NCBI GenBank assembly: GCA_007129635.1
Contig: SKVE01000936.1
Span: 1-5,597, forward strand
Length of the DNA stretch: 5,597 bases
From: Planctomycetaceae bacterium
GTDB lineage: Bacteria > Planctomycetota > Planctomycetia > Pirellulales > Pirellulaceae
Reading direction: 5' to 3'
The position numbers were made by a program, and so were the translations under genes. Positions 1-5,597 of the stretch are shown one piece after another (the first letter of the stretch is position 1; each line of letters starts with the position of its first letter). Below the pieces are notes generated by a model. The model saw nothing but the letters and a program-made list of their open reading frames with translations, did no database searches and was not told the DNA's origin.

Positions 1-2340
1 GCCGAGGAACTAGCCCGCTATTTGGGGCGGATCGGCGGAACCGAGTTCGCCGTCAAGGAAGGGGACGGTGCCACCGGGCTGGCGGTCGGCGTATTGACCG
101 ACTTTCCTGCCCTGGCCACGGGCGTCGCCTTCGACCCGGCCGATCCGTTGCGGCGCGAGCAGTATCTGCTACGCACCCACCCCCAGGGCGCCTGGCTGCT
201 GGGAGCGACGGAACTGGCCGTCGAGCACGCCGTTTGGGACTTCCTCTACCGGCTGGGATACCGGCAGTTTTTTCCCGGCGAAAAGTGGGAAGTGGTCCCC
301 GCCTTGCCCGATCTGCGTTTGGCCGTCGATTGCCTGGAAGTACCGGCCTACCACGCCCGGCGCATCTGGTATGGCCACGGCCCGCTGCCGTCCCGAGTGG
401 AGGGCCACCGACAGTGGTCGGCGCGGAACCGAGTGGTGCAGGGCTTTCGGCTCCACAGTTCCCACTCCTATGAAGCCATCATTGCCGCCAACCGCCAGGC
501 GTTCGAGGCCCGTCCGGAGTTTTACGCGCTGATCGACGGCCAGCGGCGAACGACCGGGGGCGACATCAAGTTCTGCATTTCCAATCCCGGCCTGAGAAAA
601 CTGGTCGTTGCCCACGCGGTTCGGGAAATGCAGGCCAGCCCCGACCGCGACAGCATTTCCATGGACCCTTCCGACGGCGGAAATTGGTGCGAATGCCGGT
701 CCTGCGCGGCCATGGGCAGCATCAGCGATCGGGTGCTGACGTTGGCTAACGAGGTGGCCGAGGCGATCAATACTCTGGACCTGGGCGACCGGTACGTCGG
801 TATCTATGCCTACGGTTTCCACTGCCCGCCGCCAACTATCGAAGTCCATCCGAAGGTGATCGTGTCGGCCACCGCCGGTTTCCTGCGCGGCGGCTATACG
901 CTGGAACAGGTGATCCGCGGCTGGCAGGCCCGAGGCGCCGTGATGGGAGTATACGACTACTTCAGCGTCATGCCCTGGGACTGGGACATGCCGGGGCAGG
1001 CACGGGCGTCGCGCCCCTGGTACATGGCCGAGACCATTCCCGAATTTCACGGCATGAACGTGCGCTTCCACGACGCCGAATCGAGCGACAACTGGGGCCC
1101 GAACGGGCTGGGCTACTACGTGGCCGCCCGCATCTTGTGGGATCTTGACGCAGCGGGCCGAGTCGACGACATCATCGACGATTTCCTGTGCCGCGCCTTC
1201 GGCCCGGCCCGGGAGCCGCTCGCGGAGTTCTACCGGCTGATCGATGGCGACAACCGGCCCCTGCTGAGCGAGAACCTGGTGGGTCGCATGTATCGGAGCC
1301 TGGCCGAGGGACGCCGCCTGGCAGCCGCCGATGACGGCATCCTTGGCCGCATCGACGACCTGATCCTCTACACTCGCTATGTCGAATGGAAACTGCAAGG
1401 CGATCCGCTTGGCGCGCTGCGCCACTGTCATCGGATCCGAGACGACGGCATGGTCCATTTCCGGGCGATGTGGCCCTGGCGCCATGCTCACGGTGTGAAG
1501 CTGGAGACCATCCCCGACGACTGGCTACAGGAGAAACCGTACGAGCCGGTGGAGGTCGTCGCCATGCTGGAGGCAGGCATCGAGGCGAATCGGTCGGTCG
1601 AGTTCACGCCCGTGGCGTTCAGCCGGGATCTGGTTCCAGCCACGCCGTTGAACCTGCCGGAGGTGCCCATGGGCAGTCTGGGAGATCTCTATCAGCGATA
1701 CGGTCGTCAGGGCGGGTTCGATCTGGTTACTTGGCTGGACGAGCCTGGGGAGATCGAGTTGCAGGTTACCGGCGGCCTGATCGCCCACTACCGGGATCGG
1801 GGCCACGTGAAGCTCAACCTCCACTCGCCGCAGGAACTGACCCTCGAGCCGGTGGCCCACGACGAGAGCGAACCGCCGGACGGCCAGGAGCGGACCGTCT
1901 CGTTGCGCACACCCCACGCTGGGCTGCACCAGCTCGAACTGCGCGACGGCGGCGATGCCAGCCGCATTGTTTGGCAGGACGGCCAGCCGATGACGTTGCC
2001 CTGCTCGCCCGAGTCGGGCGGGCCGCCGGTCCATGGTGCCTGGACCCTTTACTTCTATGTACCCCGAGGCACGCGCGAAGTGGCCGGTTACCTCAACCAC
2101 GCCTCCGGTCGATTGCTCGACGGGGCCGGCGAGGAGGTGCTGGCCTTCACCGAGGTCGAAGTCCCCGGCTACTTCAGCGCGCCCGTACCCGAGGGTCAGG
2201 ACGGGAAGCTATGGCGCGTGGAACGCTCCCGGGCCCGCCTCATGCTGATGACCGTGCCGCCCTACCTGGCGCGAAACGAAAAGGAGCTGTTACTGCCGCG
2301 CGAGGTAGTCGAGGCCGAGTCGGGGAAAGCCGGGCGTTGA
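1..2340 (+). CDS. DUF4838 domain protein, glycoside-hydrolase-like (5' end missing)
   Basis: The reading frame is open from base 1 to the TGA at 2338-2340 (779 codons), so the TTG at 22 is not a credible start and the true N-terminus lies outside the window. Counting from base 1, residues 1-115 resemble the N-terminal domain of GH67-type alpha-glucuronidases: an opening AEELARYLGRI helix, then GAWLLGATELAVEHAVWDFL and GYRQFFPGE. Residues about 150-410 look like DUF4838: RPEFYALIDG, a DPSDGG stretch followed by a C-x-C-x-x-C cluster (C230, C232, C235), and later the NWGPNGLGYYVAARILWD and DDFLCRAFGPA stretches. From about 555 to the end is a beta-rich, probably sandwich-like region without a recognised name. 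Family members are usually exported and predicted to act on polysaccharides, but the substrate is unproven. The acidic residues near E360 (AESSDNW) are candidate active-site residues by inference only. An esterase-like gene follows 86 bases downstream on the same strand. The family call is fairly sure, the enzymatic role weak. Confidence 0.82.
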   Translation, partial: AEELARYLGRIGGTEFAVKEGDGATGLAVGVLTDFPALATGVAFDPADPLRREQYLLRTHPQGAWLLGATELAVEHAVWDFLYRLGYRQFFPGEKWEVVPALPDLRLAVDCLEVPAYHARRIWYGHGPLPSRVEGHRQWSARNRVVQGFRLHSSHSYEAIIAANRQAFEARPEFYALIDGQRRTTGGDIKFCISNPGLRKLVVAHAVREMQASPDRDSISMDPSDGGNWCECRSCAAMGSISDRVLTLANEVAEAINTLDLGDRYVGIYAYGFHCPPPTIEVHPKVIVSATAGFLRGGYTLEQVIRGWQARGAVMGVYDYFSVMPWDWDMPGQARASRPWYMAETIPEFHGMNVRFHDAESSDNWGPNGLGYYVAARILWDLDAAGRVDDIIDDFLCRAFGPAREPLAEFYRLIDGDNRPLLSENLVGRMYRSLAEGRRLAAADDGILGRIDDLILYTRYVEWKLQGDPLGALRHCHRIRDDGMVHFRAMWPWRHAHGVKLETIPDDWLQEKPYEPVEVVAMLEAGIEANRSVEFTPVAFSRDLVPATPLNLPEVPMGSLGDLYQRYGRQGGFDLVTWLDEPGEIELQVTGGLIAHYRDRGHVKLNLHSPQELTLEPVAHDESEPPDGQERTVSLRTPHAGLHQLELRDGGDASRIVWQDGQPMTLPCSPESGGPPVHGAWTLYFYVPRGTREVAGYLNHASGRLLDGAGEEVLAFTEVEVPGYFSAPVPEGQDGKLWRVERSRARLMLMTVPPYLARNEKELLLPREVVEAESGKAGR

Positions 2341-2389
2341 CGGGACGTCAGGGCCCGACCCCGTTGAACTCATTCGTGCGGGCGCCACC

Positions 2390-2418
2390 TTGACTTCCCA
2401 TTTCCTCCGGTCTACCTT
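2390..2418 (+). promoter_or_regulatory. Possible sigma70-type promoter placing transcription start next to the ATG
   Basis: TTGACT (2390-2395) matches five of six bases of the -35 consensus. It is followed after 17 bases by TACCTT (2413-2418), which matches only three of six of the -10 consensus. The predicted start would fall near 2425, one to three bases before the ATG at 2427, giving a leaderless or nearly leaderless mRNA. That agrees with the lack of a Shine-Dalgarno sequence in the pyrimidine-rich bases just before the ATG. The -10 is weak, and the gene might instead be read through from the upstream DUF4838 gene. Confidence 0.3.
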
Positions 2419-2426
2419 TCGATTCC

Positions 2427-4526
2427 ATGAAACTCAAATCGCCTATCGCTCACCCGCCGATGTTGATTGCCACTATTTCGCTGCTGGCCGTCTTTCTGGC
2501 AACGGTCGTCACCTGGGCTCAGGAGCCGGACCCGCAGCACGCCTTCCTGGAGTTCGTCCGTCGGGAAGCGGCCGAAATGCGGGGAGCTGACAAACCGCCG
2601 GCCACCTTGACCGAGTGGGAACGGCATCGGACGGCCCTGAAGCAACGACTCCAAGAGGCGTGGGGCGAGTTTCCCGCCGAGCCCTGCCCGCTGCGACCGA
2701 AAACGATGGGGACGCTCGCGCGCGACGGCTATCGCGTGGAGAAGATCGTATTCCAGACGCTTCCGGACGTCTGGATGACGGCCAACGCTTACGTGCCGGA
2801 TCGTCAGGAGAAGGTTCCGGCCGTGCTTTGTGTTCACGGCCATTGGCCGGGCGCGAAGCAAGATCCGGTGGTCCAGGCCCGCTGCATCGGGTTGGCGAAA
2901 CTGGGCTTCTTCGTGCTGTCGGTTGATGCGTTCGGGGCGGGCGAACGCGGCCTGACCAAGGCGCTGGGCGAGTACCACGGCGAGATGGTCGCCGCAACGC
3001 TGTTTCCCGCCGGGCTGTCGCTGTGCGGTTTGCAAGTGTACGAAAACATGCGGGCCGTCGATTATCTGCTCACGCGGCCCGAGGTGGACGGCCGCCGGAT
3101 CGGCATCACCGGGTGCAGCGGCGGAGGCAACCAAACGATGTACGCCGGCGCCTGGGACGAACGCTTCTTGGCGGTGGTACCGGTCTGCTCGGTGGGCAAC
3201 TACCAGGCGTATCTAGGCGCGGCCTGCTGCATGTGCGAGGTTGTGCCCGAGGCGCTGCGGTTCACCGAGGAATGGGGAGTGCTGGCGATGACTGCGCCGC
3301 GCGCGCTGCGGGTCATCAACGCCACCCGCGACGCCGTCCAGTTCTCTGTGGAAGAGTCGCGCAAATCGCTTGCTTTGACCCGGCCGGTTTTCGACCTGTA
3401 CGGGTTGGAATCGAGCCTGGACCATGCCGTCTTCGAAGCATCTCACGACTACAACCGTGAGATGCGCGAGTCGATGTACGGTTGGATGACTCGCTTCCTG
3501 AAGGACTCCGGCGACGGCTCGCCCATTGCCGAACCGGACCTCCAGACCGAGGAACCGGAGGCACTGCGCTGCTTCCCGGGCGACACTCGGCCCGACGACT
3601 TCATGACGATCCCTCGCTTTGCGGCGGTCCAGGCGCGCGGCCTTGTCGAGCAATGGCGGCCGCCTTCCAGCCGAGAAGCGTGGCAACCCCGGCGCGACGC
3701 GGCCTTGCAAGGCTTGGCCCGGTGCCTTTTCGGCGGCCAGCCGCCGCGGCCGGCGCCCAGCACACAGGTGGTAGTTACCTCCGACGGCGAAGGACGGACG
3801 ATCACCTTCGCGCCAGAGCCCGGCCTGACACTGGCCGCACGCCAGCGGCACCACGCGGCAACCACCACGCGGCTGGCCATTGTGCTCGATCTGGACGGTG
3901 CGGAGAAGGCGGACGAAAGCGAATTGGCGACGACGCTCGAACACCGCGGGTGGAGCGTCATCACGCTGGACCTGCGGGCGACGGGCAAGCTGGCCTACCC
4001 ACGCGACAGGATCGGCCGCGCGATCGACCACAATACGGCCGAATGGTCGCTGTGGATCGGCCGTCCGCTGTTGGGCCAGTGGGTAATCGACGTCCGACGC
4101 CTGCTCGACGCCCTTGTGGAACACGACGGGCGACTGCCGGAAGAGGTCCTGCTCGCCGGCATCGGGCCAGCGGGACTCGTGGCCATCGGCACGACGGCGC
4201 TCGAGCCACGCATCAGCCGCGTGGCCACGTCGGACACGCTGGCCAGCTATGTTACCGACTCGCCCTATGAAGGGCAGCGGCTGGGGACGATCGTACCGGG
4301 CATCCTGCGCGACGCCGGCGACGTGACGCACCTGGCCGCGCTGATCGCCCCGCGCCGCCTGGTCATTGGTGGCGGCGTGGCCGGTGACGGCCGTCCGCTC
4401 GACGCAGCGGCCCTGGACGCCGTCTACGCGTTCACTCGGCAGGTGTACGACGTGAAAGACGCGGCCGGTGAACTCCGAGTCCTAACCGCCTCGAAAGCCG
4501 CTGCGATTGTGGAAGGGTTGGAGTAA
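2427..4526 (+). CDS. Secreted two-domain alpha/beta hydrolase, acetylxylan-esterase-like
   Basis: This is a complete 699-residue protein. The ATG at 2427 gives a good Sec signal peptide: K2 and K4, a hydrophobic core at about 12-28, and likely cleavage after TWA (A31). The Met at 12 would lose the basic residues, so the first ATG is preferred. No Shine-Dalgarno sequence precedes it. Domain 1 (about 85-360) is an alpha/beta hydrolase: oxyanion-side HGH at 137-139, SVDAFGAGERG at 165-175, nucleophile elbow G-C-S-G-G with Ser231, probable acid Asp302 after an APRALRVINATRD strand, and His340 in EASHDYN. The order matches acetylxylan esterase and related carbohydrate or peptide hydrolases, so the likely job is removing ester groups from a polysaccharide outside the cytoplasm. 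Domain 2 (about 480-699) repeats the fold pattern but lacks the Ser and His. The length, roughly double a single-domain esterase, fits this duplication. A peptidase of the prolyl-oligopeptidase type is the main alternative. The fold is sure, the substrate is not. Confidence 0.85.
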   Translation: MKLKSPIAHPPMLIATISLLAVFLATVVTWAQEPDPQHAFLEFVRREAAEMRGADKPPATLTEWERHRTALKQRLQEAWGEFPAEPCPLRPKTMGTLARDGYRVEKIVFQTLPDVWMTANAYVPDRQEKVPAVLCVHGHWPGAKQDPVVQARCIGLAKLGFFVLSVDAFGAGERGLTKALGEYHGEMVAATLFPAGLSLCGLQVYENMRAVDYLLTRPEVDGRRIGITGCSGGGNQTMYAGAWDERFLAVVPVCSVGNYQAYLGAACCMCEVVPEALRFTEEWGVLAMTAPRALRVINATRDAVQFSVEESRKSLALTRPVFDLYGLESSLDHAVFEASHDYNREMRESMYGWMTRFLKDSGDGSPIAEPDLQTEEPEALRCFPGDTRPDDFMTIPRFAAVQARGLVEQWRPPSSREAWQPRRDAALQGLARCLFGGQPPRPAPSTQVVVTSDGEGRTITFAPEPGLTLAARQRHHAATTTRLAIVLDLDGAEKADESELATTLEHRGWSVITLDLRATGKLAYPRDRIGRAIDHNTAEWSLWIGRPLLGQWVIDVRRLLDALVEHDGRLPEEVLLAGIGPAGLVAIGTTALEPRISRVATSDTLASYVTDSPYEGQRLGTIVPGILRDAGDVTHLAALIAPRRLVIGGGVAGDGRPLDAAALDAVYAFTRQVYDVKDAAGELRVLTASKAAAIVEGLE

Positions 4527-4567
4527 CACGCGATCGGCTCGTCATGGGGGCAATCCGTATTCATCGG

Positions 4568-4602
4568 CATTCGTGAGTAGGCGTTTGCTACCCCACGCGA
4601 TG
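4568..4602. terminator. Imperfect hairpin between convergent genes, possible bidirectional terminator
   Basis: In the 105-base gap between two converging genes, three short arms pair in order: CAT with ATG, CGTG (4572-4575) with CACG (4594-4597), and GTAG (4577-4580) with CTAC (4588-4591). They enclose a 7-base loop, GCGTTTG, and are interrupted by small 1x2 internal bulges. The position suits a terminator serving both strands. There is no T-tract on either side, so it is not a classical intrinsic terminator, and chance pairing in GC-rich DNA is possible. Confidence 0.28.
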
Positions 4603-4631
4603 AATTGACAATAAGCCGCCACCGCCAATCG

Positions 4632-5597
4632 TTAGCTGACGTCTTGTTGAGTCCAACGGCCATCGATGCAACGCCACATCGAACCGTTGGGGTTCCGGTC
4701 CTGCAAGCAGGCAGGCAGGCGGTCGGGGCGGACGTTGTCATAGCTGGCCAGCATGGCGAAACGCCTTAGCGAAGCCGGGATACCGACCGCAGTAAAGCCC
4801 GGATGCCCGGTCGCCGGGTAGGGGCCGCCGTGGTTCATCGCCGGGCTGACCGCGACACCGGTCGGCATCTTGTCGTTCAGCAACCGTCCGACTCGCGGCC
4901 GAAGCGCATCGGCGACTCGCGGGTACATCGCATCGTCGCTGCCGGTCGTATCCGAGTAGATGCAGCCGGTCAAGTTGCCTTCCATACAATTCAGCACTTG
5001 GCATAACTGGTCCAGATCCCTGGCGACGACCAACAGCGACGCGTTGCCGAACGCCTCGGTCTGCATCGCCTGGGCGGCGTCCAGGAACTGCTGGCCGTCG
5101 ACGCGAAGCAACGTATTGCCAAAGCTGTATCCGTTGCCGCCGCCTGTGGTGCCGCCGACCAGCACTTGGGCGCCGGCCCGGGTCAGTGTCTCGATGCTGC
5201 CGCGCAGCCCGGTCTGGACGGTTCGGGAAAGCAACGTGCCGACCGGGGCGGCTGCGAATCGATCACACAACGATCCAATGAACGCCTCGGTCGCTTCGTC
5301 CGCCAACATCGCCACCAGCCCGGGGTTGGTACAGAATTGGCCGGCACCCATCAGGCAGCTTGTCGTAAACTCGTCGGCCAGCGAATCGGCTCGCTGGCGG
5401 ATCGCGCCCGGCAGGATGACCACCGGATTGACGCTGGACAATTCCAGGTAGATCGGCTTGCCAGCAGCATCGGCGGCCGCTTTCAGCTTCATGCCTGCCG
5501 TGCGGCTGCCGGTATAACCGGTCGCTCCGGTTCGCGGATCAGCGACCAATCGTTCCCCGTCTGCGTGATCGGTGCGATACAACAGTCCGATGGCTCC
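4632..5597 (-). CDS. Aldehyde dehydrogenase, probable alpha-ketoglutarate semialdehyde dehydrogenase (5' end missing)
   Basis: The frame is open from the right edge of the window and ends at a TAA (4632-4634). The visible 321 residues are the C-terminal part of a protein normally around 500-530 residues, so the first one third or so, with much of the cofactor-binding domain, is missing. The TTG at 5582 is not the start, because in-frame coding continues upstream of it. Numbering from the edge, the motifs are the nucleotide-loop TGYTGSRTAG (26-35), the general-base Glu52 in LELSSVNPVVILPGA, catalytic Cys89 in GAGQFCTNPG (codon at 5333-5331), and TEAFGNASLLVV (180-191), which corresponds to the usual E-x-F-G-P. 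The S-x-NPV-x-LPGA and GQFCTNPG spellings are those of the KGSADH branch, which oxidises 2,5-dioxovalerate to 2-oxoglutarate with NAD(P)+. That is the final step of non-phosphorylating pentose and hexarate breakdown in the cytoplasm. It converges on the esterase-like gene. The superfamily is certain, the exact substrate probable. Confidence 0.88.
   Translation of the reverse strand, partial: GAIGLLYRTDHADGERLVADPRTGATGYTGSRTAGMKLKAAADAAGKPIYLELSSVNPVVILPGAIRQRADSLADEFTTSCLMGAGQFCTNPGLVAMLADEATEAFIGSLCDRFAAAPVGTLLSRTVQTGLRGSIETLTRAGAQVLVGGTTGGGNGYSFGNTLLRVDGQQFLDAAQAMQTEAFGNASLLVVARDLDQLCQVLNCMEGNLTGCIYSDTTGSDDAMYPRVADALRPRVGRLLNDKMPTGVAVSPAMNHGGPYPATGHPGFTAVGIPASLRRFAMLASYDNVRPDRLPACLQDRNPNGSMWRCIDGRWTQQDVS

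Noticed and set aside
169..1491. Long open frame (440 codons) on the minus strand
   Set aside because: It lies fully antisense to the DUF4838 gene, has no recognisable domain, and its composition is what GC-rich antisense frames commonly give.
1386..2393. Open frame of 335 codons on the plus strand overlapping the DUF4838 gene
   Set aside because: It is an out-of-frame, Arg- and Pro-rich translation of a supported gene and shows no domain.
2412..3134. Open frame of 240 codons on the minus strand covering the esterase-like gene start
   Set aside because: It is antisense to the signal peptide and first domain of a well-supported gene and has no recognisable motif.
3213..4331. Open frame of 372 codons on the minus strand
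   Set aside because: It is antisense to the esterase-like gene, rich in Arg, Ala and Gly without motifs, and the plus-strand frame has clear catalytic motifs.
4605..4633. TTGACA in the convergent gap as a promoter -35
   Set aside because: No acceptable -10 follows at 16-18 bases, and it would read antisense into the end of the aldehyde dehydrogenase gene.
4708..4719. Three tandem CAGG units
   Set aside because: They are too short to be a meaningful repeat and lie inside the reading frame of the aldehyde dehydrogenase without disturbing it.

Overview
The window is GC-rich and densely coding, with three protein genes and almost no spare DNA. Family content suggests a planctomycete of the Pirellulales type or a similar polysaccharide-degrading bacterium. 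The reasons are a DUF4838 protein, a long secreted two-domain alpha/beta hydrolase, a KGSADH-type aldehyde dehydrogenase, and no Shine-Dalgarno sequence at the one visible gene start. This assignment is inferred from family resemblance recalled from knowledge, not from a search.

Layout. Bases 1-2340 (+) hold the 3' part of a large DUF4838 protein, a glycoside-hydrolase-like family related in layout to GH67 alpha-glucuronidases; its start lies left of the window. After an 86-base gap containing a possible near-leaderless promoter, bases 2427-4526 (+) encode a complete 699-residue secreted alpha/beta hydrolase of the acetylxylan-esterase-like kind. Its first domain has an intact catalytic triad, and its second domain looks catalytically dead. 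A 105-base gap with an imperfect hairpin separates it from a convergent gene, 5597-4632 (-). That gene is the C-terminal two thirds of an aldehyde dehydrogenase most like alpha-ketoglutarate semialdehyde (2,5-dioxovalerate) dehydrogenase; its start lies right of the window.

How they may work together (inference). An extracytoplasmic glycosidase-like protein and an esterase could release acidic or pentose sugars from a decorated plant or algal polysaccharide. KGSADH performs the last step of the oxidative pentose and hexarate pathways, delivering 2-oxoglutarate. The grouping fits uronate or pentose use, but two of the three genes are cut by the window edges and no experiment supports the substrate. 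No RNA genes, mobile elements, CRISPR arrays or long repeats were seen.
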